Below are positions 1 to 5,767 of a stretch of 7,030 bases of DNA, piece by piece. The translations under genes were made by a program, and so were the position numbers. The stretch lies in assembly GCA_937950105.1 (NCBI GenBank), contig CALFEM010000212.1, forward strand, positions 1-7,030, in the 5' to 3' direction. The notes below the pieces were generated by a model. The model was not told where the DNA came from and did no database searches. It worked only from the letters and a program-made list of their open reading frames with translations. Each line of letters starts with the position of its first letter. The first letter of the stretch is position 1. This DNA comes from an uncultured Alphaproteobacteria bacterium. GTDB lineage: Bacteria; Pseudomonadota; Alphaproteobacteria; Rhizobiales; Hyphomicrobiaceae.

Positions 1-183
1 GAGATCGAGCGGCTGGCGTCACCGCGAACAGCGAGAGCGGAGGCCGTGACCGTTGTGTCTGCGACCGGTTCGAACACTGTGCACGGCGGTCTGGACCGGG
101 GCACCAGCGCTGGCGGCTCTGCTGCGATATTGATAGGTTCCGCCACTCTCGATCCGAGCGGGCAAACTTCGAGGAGCGTTCGC
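1..183. other. leader upstream of lpxD, no supported gene
   Basis: I find no recognisable protein in this stretch. The lpxD reading frame stays open from base 1, with a GTG at 46, but the 46 residues this would add before the ATG at 184 are Gly/Ser/Thr-rich and resemble no LpxD N-terminus. In many alphaproteobacteria bamA lies just upstream of lpxD, but the end of an outer-membrane beta-barrel (terminal aromatic residue, alternating strand pattern) is not visible here, so bamA, if present, ends before the window. I see no convincing -35/-10 pair; TTGATA at 130-135 has no good -10 partner. Confidence 0.5.
171..176 (+). promoter_or_regulatory. Shine-Dalgarno of lpxD (decides its start)
   Basis: GAGGAG at 171-176 is a near-perfect Shine-Dalgarno element, seven bases before the ATG at 184. 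It selects this ATG over the in-frame GTG at 46. The protein started here begins directly with the LpxD N-terminal pattern and has the family's usual length. Confidence 0.8.
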
Positions 184-1245
184 ATGCAGCATCCGGGGTT
201 CTTCGACCGCGCCGGTCCGTTTTCGCTGGAAGCGGTCGCCAAGGCGACGGGGGCGGAGCTGGCTCCGGGGGCCGATCCCGCGCGCCTCGTGCATGACGTG
301 CGGCCGCTGTCGGACGCGGGGCCGGACGATGTCTCGTTCCTCGACAACCGCAAGTATCTGCCGCAGCTCGAAACCACGAAGGCGGGGGCCTGCCTGGTCG
401 TGCCGGCGTTCTCCGCGCGCGTTCCCGCCAGCGCGGCGGCGCTGGTGACGAAAGCACCGTATCGCGGCTTCGCGCTGGCGCTGGCGCTGTTCTATCCCGA
501 AGCGATGCACTCCAAGGCGGCGCGCGCCGATGCCGCGACGCTTGTCGACCCGACGGCCGAGATCGAGGACGGTGCCGAGATCGAGCCCGGCGCCATTGTC
601 GGCGCGGGCGCGGCGATCGGCCGGGGCAGCCGCATCGCGGCCGGCGCCGTCATCGGTCATCGCGTGCACATCGGGCGAGGCTGCTACATCGGCCCGAATG
701 CCAGCGTCATCCACGCGCTGGTCGGAGATCGCGTCATCATCCACGGCGGCGTGCGCATCGGCCAGGACGGATTCGGCTTCGCCATGGGGCCGGGCGGGCA
801 TCTCAAGGTGCCGCAGATCGGCCGCGTCATCATCCAGGACGACGTCGAGATCGGCGCCAACACCTGCATCGATCGCGGCGCCCTTAAGGATACGATCATC
901 GGTGAAGGCACCAAAATTGATAATCTCGTGCAAATCGGGCACAACGTGGTGATGGGACGCCACTGTGTGATCGTGGCGCAAACCGGCATTTCGGGTTCCA
1001 CCGAACTGGGTGACTTCGTGGTGATGGGCGGGCAATCGGGCTCGGTCGGCCACGTCAAGATCGGCACCGGGGCGCAGATCGCAGGCGCCTCGCATGTCAA
1101 GGACGACGTGCCGCCCGGCGCGCGCTGCGGCGGCACACCGGCACGGCCGCTCAGGCAGTGGGCGCGCGAGCTGGCCGCCATCACCCGGCTCGGCCGGTCC
1201 GGCGGCAGGGATGCCGCCCCCGACAAGGATGGGGACGGGGCGTAG
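184..1245 (+). CDS. lpxD: UDP-3-O-(3-hydroxyacyl)glucosamine N-acyltransferase LpxD
   Basis: LpxD transfers a 3-hydroxyacyl chain from acyl carrier protein to the free 2-amino group of UDP-3-O-acyl-glucosamine, the third step of lipid A synthesis, in the cytoplasm. The 353 residues show the normal order. An N-terminal uridine-binding domain (about 1-105) contains SFLDNRKYL (51-59). A left-handed beta-helix of hexapeptide repeats follows (about 117-310: [20 protein letters not shown] and many [IV]G repeats). The end holds C-terminal helices around [13 protein letters not shown] (321-333), which in the family help form the trimer. The [10 protein letters not shown] motif (246-255) holds the expected catalytic His, H253. 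The glycine-rich GQDGFGFA (193-200) is also conserved in the family. The last 15 residues are a low-complexity Asp/Gly tail. The start at 184 is set by the Shine-Dalgarno at 171-176. It is the first gene of the lpx cluster and lies 58 bases before fabZ. Confidence 0.96.
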   Translation: MQHPGFFDRAGPFSLEAVAKATGAELAPGADPARLVHDVRPLSDAGPDDVSFLDNRKYLPQLETTKAGACLVVPAFSARVPASAAALVTKAPYRGFALALALFYPEAMHSKAARADAATLVDPTAEIEDGAEIEPGAIVGAGAAIGRGSRIAAGAVIGHRVHIGRGCYIGPNASVIHALVGDRVIIHGGVRIGQDGFGFAMGPGGHLKVPQIGRVIIQDDVEIGANTCIDRGALKDTIIGEGTKIDNLVQIGHNVVMGRHCVIVAQTGISGSTELGDFVVMGGQSGSVGHVKIGTGAQIAGASHVKDDVPPGARCGGTPARPLRQWARELAAITRLGRSGGRDAAPDKDGDGA

Positions 1246-1256
1246 TTGAAGGTTCT

Positions 1257-1271
1257 CCCGCGAACCGCGGG
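1257..1271 (+). other. small hairpin in the lpxD-fabZ gap
   Basis: CCCGCG (1257-1262) and CGCGGG (1266-1271) form a perfect six-base-pair stem with an AAC loop, 11 bases after the lpxD stop. An alternative, mutually exclusive stem pairs GGTTC (1251-1255) with GAACC (1262-1266). No T-run follows, so it is not a standard terminator, and the downstream genes fit the same operon. It could influence mRNA processing or fabZ expression, but in such GC-rich DNA a stem this short may be chance. Confidence 0.3.
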
Positions 1272-1303
1272 CCAAGACTGAAGATGGGCGAAGAGAAGAG
1301 ACG

Positions 1304-1807
1304 ATGAACGACGCAACCGTGAAGCAGACCACACTCGGCACCGCCGACATCATGCGCGTGCTGAAGCTGCTGCCGCACCGCTACCCCATGCTGCTGGTCG
1401 ACCGCATCTACGACATGAACGGCGACGAGAGCTGCGTCGGCCTCAAGAACGTCACCATCAACGAGAGCTTCTTTCAGGGGCACTTCCCGCAGTTCCCGGT
1501 GATGCCCGGCGTGCTCATCATCGAAGGTCTGGCGCAGACGGCCGGCGCGCTGTGCGTCTCGAGCCTCAAGGAAGACTACAAGGCCGAGCTCGTCTACTTC
1601 ATGGGGATCGATCGCGCCAAGTTCCGCCGCCCCGTGGTGCCGGGCGATCAGCTGCACTATCATGTGCGCAAGGTTCGCAACCGTGGCCGGGTGTGGAAGT
1701 TCTTCGGCGAAGCCAAGGTCGACGGCAAGGTTGCGGCCGAAGCTGAGGTGAGCGCGATGCTCGCCGATACGGCGGAAGCACGGGCCTTCGCGAGCCAGCA
1801 TGGCTGA
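1304..1807 (+). CDS. fabZ: 3-hydroxyacyl-[acyl-carrier-protein] dehydratase FabZ
   Basis: FabZ removes water from (3R)-3-hydroxyacyl-ACP to give trans-2-enoyl-ACP in each elongation round of type II fatty acid synthesis. The 167-residue protein is a single hot-dog fold domain. The N-terminal signature [12 protein letters not shown] spans 23-34. The active-site block [16 protein letters not shown] (59-74) supplies catalytic H60 and E74, 14 residues apart as in Pseudomonas Fab[20 protein letters not shown] (99-117) is the conserved central-strand block. A purine-rich stretch AAGAGAAGAG (1291-1300) provides the ribosome site for the ATG at 1304. The gene overlaps lpxA by eight bases. The pairing is functionally sensible: FabZ consumes the same 3-hydroxyacyl-ACP that LpxA and LpxD use, so co-expression balances phospholipid and lipid A synthesis. 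Length and motifs favour FabZ over the related FabA. Confidence 0.96.
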   Translation: MNDATVKQTTLGTADIMRVLKLLPHRYPMLLVDRIYDMNGDESCVGLKNVTINESFFQGHFPQFPVMPGVLIIEGLAQTAGALCVSSLKEDYKAELVYFMGIDRAKFRRPVVPGDQLHYHVRKVRNRGRVWKFFGEAKVDGKVAAEAEVSAMLADTAEARAFASQHG

Positions 1808-2606
1808 TCAATCAATTCACCGAAGCGCGATCGTCGAAAGCGGCGCGCGCCTCGGAAGCGGCGTCAAGATCGGTCCCTTCTGCATGGTCGGGCCGGACGT
1901 GGTGCTGGGCGATGGCGTCGAGCTGGTCTCGCATGTGGTCGTCGCCGGTCACACGACGATCGGCGACCGCACGCGCATCTTCCCGTTCGCCTCGATCGGC
2001 CACCAGCCGCAGGACCTCAAATTCAAGGGCGAGCTGACGACGCTTTCGATCGGCAGCGACTGCCTGATCCGCGAAGGCGTCACCATGAATCCGGGCACCG
2101 AAGGCGGCGGCTCGAAGACGGTGGTCGGGGATCGTTGCGCGTTCCTGGCGAACAGTCACGTCGGCCACGACTGCATCGTCGGCAACAACGTCATCTTCTC
2201 CAACAACGTCATGCTGGCAGGGCACTGCAACGTCGGTGATTTCGTCATCATCGGCGGCGGCGCGGCGGTCATCCAGTTCGCGCGTGTCGGCGCGCACGCG
2301 TTCGTCGGTGGCATGTCGGGTCTCGAGAACGATCTCATCCCCTACGGCATGGCGCTGGGAAATCGCGCCTATCTCTCGGGGCTCAACATCGTCGGCCTGC
2401 AGCGGCGCGGCTTCTCGCGCAGCGACATCCACGATCTGCGCCGCGCCTATCGCGCGCTGTTCGCCGCCGAGGGCACGCTGATGGAGCGCGTCGAGGACGT
2501 CGCGGCCGAGTTCAAGGACCACGCCATCGTCATCGAGATCCTCGAGTTCATCCGCGCCGGTGGCAAGCGATCGATCTGCACGCCGCGCGGCACTGCCGAC
2601 GCCTGA
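1800..2606 (+). CDS. lpxA: UDP-N-acetylglucosamine O-acyltransferase LpxA
   Basis: LpxA attaches a 3-hydroxyacyl chain from ACP to the 3-position of UDP-GlcNAc (or to the 3-amino group of the 3-amino analogue in some bacteria), the first step of lipid A synthesis. The 268 residues comprise a hexapeptide-repeat beta-helix (about 1-185) and a C-terminal helical part ([22 protein letters not shown], read as 196-205 plus 206-217). The catalytic His is H123 in [12 protein letters not shown], matching E. coli H125. H120 and H142 match E. coli H122 and H144. G171 in VGGMSG aligns with E. coli G173, the residue of the hydrocarbon ruler that permits long acyl chains. Two differences stand out: AVIQF (156-160) where E. 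coli has AVHQF (H160), and TMNPGT (95-100) where E. coli has TIHRGT. Its ATG lies inside the fabZ end (overlap ATGGCTGA), and no strong Shine-Dalgarno is seen, so it probably depends on translational coupling. Confidence 0.95.
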   Translation: MADQSIHRSAIVESGARLGSGVKIGPFCMVGPDVVLGDGVELVSHVVVAGHTTIGDRTRIFPFASIGHQPQDLKFKGELTTLSIGSDCLIREGVTMNPGTEGGGSKTVVGDRCAFLANSHVGHDCIVGNNVIFSNNVMLAGHCNVGDFVIIGGGAAVIQFARVGAHAFVGGMSGLENDLIPYGMALGNRAYLSGLNIVGLQRRGFSRSDIHDLRRAYRALFAAEGTLMERVEDVAAEFKDHAIVIEILEFIRAGGKRSICTPRGTADA

Positions 2607-2616
2607 GCGGGCTGCG

Positions 2617-3936
2617 ATGGCGGCTTCGCGATGCATCGGAATCCTTGCGGGCGGCGGCAGCCTGCCGCGTGAGATCGCGGACAGCATCGCCGCGCGCGGC
2701 CTGCCTCTGCATATCGTCGCGCTTTCGGGCGAAACCGACGCCGACTTCGGCGCGCATCCGGTCACGCGCGTCTCGTTCGGAGAGATCGGCCGCATGGTGA
2801 AGACGCTGCGCGCCGCCGGCTGCACCGATCTGGTCATCATCGGCGCGGTGAAGCGTCCGGATCTCGGCGCCATCAAGCCCGACCTCGGCTTCTTCCGCGC
2901 GCTCGCGACGGTGGCGCGCCTCGTGCTCGCCGGTGGCGACGACAGCGTGCTGCGCGGTGTCATCCGGTTCTTCGAAAAACACGGCTTTCGCGTCATCGGC
3001 CCCGAGCAGGTGGCACCGGAACTGGTGATCGGCGCGCAGACCCTGTCACGGCTGAAGCCCGACGCTGCGATGCTTGCCGATGCGCGTCTGGGCTTCGATC
3101 TCGTCGGCCAGCTCGGTGCCTTCGACATTGGTCAGGCGGCGATCGTGACCGATGGCAGAATCGAGGCGATCGAGGGCGCCGAGGGAACCGACCGGCTGCT
3201 GGTGCGCGTCGCCGAGGCGCGCCGACGGCGCGGACTTCCGGCGTCGACGGCGCGGGGCATTCTGGTGAAACGCGCCAAGCCGGCGCAGGACCGCCGCATA
3301 GATCTGCCGGTGATCGGGCCGGGTACCATCACGCGCGCCATCGAGGTTGGGCTCGCCGGTATCGTCGTCGAGGCCGGCCGCGTGCTGGCGGCGGCCCGCC
3401 CCGAGATGGCGCTGAGGGCGGAGACCAGCGGGCTCGTCGTTGCGGGTGTCGAGGTGGCGGCCAGCGCACGCGCGACAGATGCGACACGCACCGCAAGCGC
3501 CGCTGCGGGCGCAGGGGAGCTGCAAGTTCTGACGGAACGCAAGCCGAGGGCGCGTGCGGTTCGTGACGTCAGGAAGGCGTTGGCCATCGGCGACGCCATG
3601 CGGGCGTTCGGCGGCACGCGCGCCGTGGTGGTGGTGCGCGGCCACGTGCTCGCCGTCGAGTCTGGCGAGGGCGTCGAGGACACGATCGCGCGGGCGAGCG
3701 GCCTGCGCCAGTGGGGCGACCGGCGGCTCGCATGGCGGGCGGGGGTGCTGTCATTGACTGCGGGCCGCGACTGCACGGCCGAGACGGTCGCGGCGGCGCG
3801 CAAGGCGGGCTTTGCCGGCATCGTCGTCGGCCTGAAGCGCTTCAAGGCCGGTGTCGCCGCCGATGTGATCGCCGCTGCCGACAAGAGCGGTCTGTTCATC
3901 GCCGGTGTTCATGCCGAGGACGAAACACATGGCTGA
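2617..3936 (+). CDS. lpxI: UDP-2,3-diacylglucosamine pyrophosphatase LpxI with duplicated C-terminal lobe
   Basis: LpxI (DUF1009 family) hydrolyses UDP-2,3-diacylglucosamine to lipid X and UMP, replacing LpxH in most alphaproteobacteria. Residues 6-140 are the N-terminal domain (CIGILAGGGSLP at 6-17, FGEIGRMVK 54-62, GDDSVLRGVIRFFEKHGF 107-124). Residues about 155-279 are the C-terminal catalytic domain (FDIGQAAIV 169-177, EGAEGTD 186-192, AKP 220-222). D229 in IDLPVIG corresponds to the Caulobacter catalytic Asp225. A normal LpxI would end near residue 283. Here an Ala/Thr/Arg-rich linker (279-316) leads to a second, diverged copy of the C-terminal domain (317-431) without the DLPxIG motif. 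No stop or frameshift separates the parts, and base composition is uniform. I chose the ATG at 2617, ten bases after the lpxA stop, because CIGILAGGG then lies at the normal N-terminus; the ATG at 2560 would add 19 residues inside lpxA. The ribosome site is weak (GAGCGGG 2605-2611). Its end overlaps lpxB by eight bases. Identity is secure; the role of the extension is unknown. Confidence 0.93.
   Translation: MAASRCIGILAGGGSLPREIADSIAARGLPLHIVALSGETDADFGAHPVTRVSFGEIGRMVKTLRAAGCTDLVIIGAVKRPDLGAIKPDLGFFRALATVARLVLAGGDDSVLRGVIRFFEKHGFRVIGPEQVAPELVIGAQTLSRLKPDAAMLADARLGFDLVGQLGAFDIGQAAIVTDGRIEAIEGAEGTDRLLVRVAEARRRRGLPASTARGILVKRAKPAQDRRIDLPVIGPGTITRAIEVGLAGIVVEAGRVLAAARPEMALRAETSGLVVAGVEVAASARATDATRTASAAAGAGELQVLTERKPRARAVRDVRKALAIGDAMRAFGGTRAVVVVRGHVLAVESGEGVEDTIARASGLRQWGDRRLAWRAGVLSLTAGRDCTAETVAAARKAGFAGIVVGLKRFKAGVAADVIAAADKSGLFIAGVHAEDETHG
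3079..3450 (+). repeat. LpxI C-terminal lobe, copy 1 (catalytic)
   Basis: Encodes LpxI residues 155-278, the ordinary C-terminal domain. It contains AFDIGQAAIV (168-177), GRIEAIEGAEG (180-190), GILVKRAKP (214-222), catalytic D229 in DLPVIG, GLAGIVVEAGR (245-255) and the closing SGLVVAGV (271-278). This is the reference copy for the diverged repeat at 3565-3909; the resemblance is at protein level and I did not find long nucleotide identity. Confidence 0.8.
3565..3909 (+). repeat. LpxI C-terminal lobe, copy 2 (diverged, lacks catalytic motif)
   Basis: Encodes LpxI residues 317-431. Residues 317-379 align without gaps to 155-217 (offset 162; by hand 15 of 63 identical, including AF, A, V, G, AxE, EG and GxL). 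Residues 390-431 align without gaps to 237-278 (offset 153; 17 of 42 identical, including GxAGIVV, R, SGL and AGV). The change of offset is a nine-residue deletion that falls on the stretch carrying QDRRIDLPVIG, so copy 2 has no equivalent of D229. Its last helix and strand (VIAAADKSGLFIAGV, 417-431) look like a standard LpxI terminus. Confidence 0.75.
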
Positions 3937-5164
3937 GGCCGCGCCGACCAGCCGTGCCAATGACGGGCGTGGGAATGAGCGTCCGCTGCGCGTGGCGCTG
4001 ATCGCCGGCGAGCATTCGGGCGACGCGCTCGGTGGCAAGTTGATGGAAGCGCTGAACCGCGCGCGCGGCCCGGGCGGCATCGTCTATGCCGGCGTCGGCG
4101 GCGAGCACATGGCGGCGCACGGGATGAAGTCGATCTTCCCGCTCGAGGACGTGGCGGTGATGGGACCGCTGTCGATCCTGCCGCGCCTGCCGCGCATCGT
4201 GCGGCGCGTCTATGCCGCGGTCGATGCGGTGCTGGCGTTCGCCCCCGACATCGTCGTCATCATCGACAGTCCCGAGTTCACGCATCCGATAGCAAAGCGC
4301 ATCCGCAAGCGCCGCCCGGACATCCCGATCGTCGATTATGTCAGTCCGAGCGTGTGGGCGTGGCGGCCGGGCCGCGCCGCGAAGATGCGCGCCTACGTCG
4401 ATCACGTCATGGCGCTGCTGCCGTTCGAACCGGATGCGCACACGCGTCTCGGCGGACCGGCGTGCACCTACGTCGGCCATCCGATGATCGAGCGCTACGC
4501 GAGCATGCAGGCGGAGGACGGCAGCGCATTGGCGGCCCGTCTCGGCCTCGACCGATCGCGGCCGGTGCTGGTGGTGCTGCCGGGCAGCCGCCCGTCCGAG
4601 GTGACGCGTTTGATGCGCCCGTTCGGCGAGGCGCTGGCGCTGCTCGGCGCGCGAGGACTTGCGCCGCAGGTGATCGTTCCCGCGGTCGCATCGGTGCGCC
4701 CGTTGATCGACGCGGGCCTCGCCGGGTGGACGGTCAAGCCGCACGTCGTCAGCGGGGAGGCCGATAAACTCGCCGCCTTCCGCCTCGCCGACGTGGCACT
4801 GGCGGCATCCGGCACGGTGACGCTCGAGCTGGCGCTCGCCGGCACGCCGATGGTCGTCGCCTATCGCGTCGATGCACTCGCCGCGCAGTTGCGCTTCCTG
4901 CTCAAGGTGCATTCGGTGGTTCTGGCGAACCTCGTGCTCGGCGAGAATGCGTTTCCCGAATACCTGCAGGAGAAATGCACGGGCGAGCATCTCGCGGAGG
5001 GTTTGGCACCGCTGCTGTCCGATACGCGAGAACGCCGTGCGCAGCTCGACGCGCTTGCGCGTGTACCGGGCCGTATGCTGCTCGATCACGGCACGCCGAG
5101 CGATCGCGCCGCCTCGGTCGTGCTGTCGGCGCTACGCTCAGGTGGCCCCAAGCAAGAACGATAG
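3929..5164 (+). CDS. lpxB: lipid-A-disaccharide synthase LpxB
   Basis: LpxB joins lipid X (2,3-diacylglucosamine 1-phosphate) to UDP-2,3-diacylglucosamine, making the beta-1,6-linked tetraacyl disaccharide 1-phosphate and UDP at the inner face of the cytoplasmic membrane. The 411-residue protein is a GT19, GT-B-fold glycosyltransferase. The N-terminal signature is GEHSGD (27-32), followed by GVGGEHM (55-61), SPSVWAWRPGR (139-149) and YVGHP (181-185). The C-terminal, nucleotide-binding half has LPGSRPSEVTR (217-227), the SGTVTLE loop (294-300) and NLVLGENAFPEYLQE (334-348, allowing one residue uncertainty). The first 18 residues are a non-conserved polar leader. The ATG at 3929 was chosen because GAGGA (3916-3920) lies eight bases before it. 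The start is inside the lpxI end (shared ATGGCTGA, 3929-3936), which suggests coupled translation. Producer of one substrate (LpxI) and user (LpxB) are thus adjacent. Length is slightly above the usual 380-395. Confidence 0.96.
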   Translation: MAEAAPTSRANDGRGNERPLRVALIAGEHSGDALGGKLMEALNRARGPGGIVYAGVGGEHMAAHGMKSIFPLEDVAVMGPLSILPRLPRIVRRVYAAVDAVLAFAPDIVVIIDSPEFTHPIAKRIRKRRPDIPIVDYVSPSVWAWRPGRAAKMRAYVDHVMALLPFEPDAHTRLGGPACTYVGHPMIERYASMQAEDGSALAARLGLDRSRPVLVVLPGSRPSEVTRLMRPFGEALALLGARGLAPQVIVPAVASVRPLIDAGLAGWTVKPHVVSGEADKLAAFRLADVALAASGTVTLELALAGTPMVVAYRVDALAAQLRFLLKVHSVVLANLVLGENAFPEYLQEKCTGEHLAEGLAPLLSDTRERRAQLDALARVPGRMLLDHGTPSDRAASVVLSALRSGGPKQER

Positions 5165-5171
5165 GCGAACA

Positions 5172-5188
5172 TGGCGTGAGCCACGCCA
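5172..5188 (+). terminator. hairpin after lpxB, possible terminator
   Basis: TGGCGTG (5172-5178) and CACGCCA (5182-5188) form a perfect seven-base-pair stem with an AGC loop, beginning eight bases after the lpxB stop. No T-run follows, so a classical Rho-independent terminator is not shown. Its place at the end of the lpx cluster, just before a promoter candidate, supports a role in ending transcription or stabilising the 3' end of the mRNA. Confidence 0.4.
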
Positions 5189-5211
5189 GTCACTCAGCGC
5201 CATTCAAGCCG

Positions 5212-5239
5212 TTGCATTGGGGCGACACGTCACTATAGT
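5212..5239 (+). promoter_or_regulatory. sigma-70-type promoter candidate for yajC-secD
   Basis: TTGCAT (5212-5217, four of six matches to TTGACA) and TATAGT (5234-5239, five of six to TATAAT) are separated by 16 bases. This is the most AT-rich hexamer pair in the gap between lpxB and yajC and would start transcription near 5246, leaving an untranslated leader of about 85 bases. It suggests that yajC-secD has its own promoter. Confidence 0.5.
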
Positions 5240-5263
5240 CGCGCCGGAATCCGTGCCCGTCCG

Positions 5264-5290
5264 CTTCGGCCTCGTCTTGTGAGGCCGGGG
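5264..5290 (+). other. hairpin in the yajC leader
   Basis: CGGCCTC (5267-5273) pairs with GAGGCCG (5281-5287) around a seven-base loop. Two G-U pairs and one further C-G pair extend the stem to ten pairs (5264-5290). It would lie in the 5' untranslated region if the promoter at 5212-5239 is used, about 40 bases before the yajC start. No known riboswitch or leader family is recognised. Confidence 0.35.
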
Positions 5291-5330
5291 GCGGCTCCTA
5301 CATGCCAATTGCCGCATCAAGGATCACACG

Positions 5331-5666
5331 ATGAACTTCATCACTCCCGCCCTTGCCCAGGCCGGCGCGCCCGCGGGCGGCGATGCCATCACCAGCCTGA
5401 TCGTGCCGATGGCGCTGATGATCGCCATCTTCTACTTCCTCATCATTCGCCCGCAGCAGTCGCGCGCCAAGGCGCATCGCGAAATGATGGAGAAGGTGCG
5501 CCGCGGCGATACGGTGGTCACCTCCGGCGGCTTCGTCGGCCGCGTCACCAAGGTGACGGACGCCTCCGACGAGGTCGAAGTCGAGCTGTCGGACACCATG
5601 CGCGTGCGCGTGCTGAAGAGTACGCTGATGGACGTGCGCTCCAAGGGCGAGCCGGTGAAGGAATAG
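5331..5666 (+). CDS. yajC: Sec translocon accessory protein YajC
   Basis: YajC is a small inner-membrane protein that associates with SecD and SecF, the accessory complex that helps SecYEG release exported proteins on the periplasmic side. The 111 residues fit the family's usual length. A short N-terminal periplasmic piece (1-20, including the typical PALAQA) leads into one membrane helix (about 22-39, IVPMALMIAIFYFLIIRP at 24-41). A cytoplasmic domain follows, with the family block RPQQSRAKAHREMM (40-53), RRGDTVVTSGGFVGRV (57-72) and the closing strand region VEVELSDTMRVRVLKS (82-97). AAGGA (5319-5323) sits seven bases before the ATG. The gene is 101 bases before secD, the usual yajC-secD order, and is separated from lpxB by a gap with a promoter candidate. 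Confidence 0.95.
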   Translation: MNFITPALAQAGAPAGGDAITSLIVPMALMIAIFYFLIIRPQQSRAKAHREMMEKVRRGDTVVTSGGFVGRVTKVTDASDEVEVELSDTMRVRVLKSTLMDVRSKGEPVKE

Positions 5667-5767
5667 CGCTGGCGTTGCAGGGCGGTCGCCCCGACGCTCG
5701 CGCCGCGGCGCAGCCGTTTCGATGAATTCAGGCCCGGCCGCGTGCGGGGCGTCAAAAGGCAATATCC

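Noticed and set aside
46..183. GTG-initiated N-terminal extension of lpxD by 46 residues
   Set aside because: The added residues are low-complexity and unlike LpxD, whereas the ATG at 184 has a strong Shine-Dalgarno (171-176) and gives the normal family length.
19..1353. Long minus-strand open frame opposite lpxD (also similar ones at 1812-3128, 3896-5089 and 5432-6787)
   Set aside because: They lie antisense to well-identified genes, have Arg/Ala/His/Asp-rich sequences without family resemblance, and are the expected by-product of high third-position GC in the + strand genes.
2560..2616. Upstream ATG of lpxI at 2560
   Set aside because: It would put 19 non-conserved residues before the typical LpxI N-terminus and overlap lpxA by 47 bases; the ATG at 2617 fits the family.
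3565..3936. LpxI tail as a separate small gene or the result of a frameshifted neighbour
   Set aside because: It is in frame with the LpxI body without any stop, has no ribosome site of its own, and is homologous to the LpxI C-terminal lobe, so an internal duplication explains it better.
5700..5711. Perfect 12-base palindrome GCGCCGCGGCGC between yajC and secD
   Set aside because: It consists only of G and C, leaves no loop as a hairpin, and short GC palindromes are common in such DNA; there is no reason to call it an operator or terminator.
5279..5725. 148-residue + strand open frame overlapping yajC
   Set aside because: It is an out-of-frame shadow of yajC with Arg/Gly/His-rich composition; yajC itself has clear family motifs and a Shine-Dalgarno.
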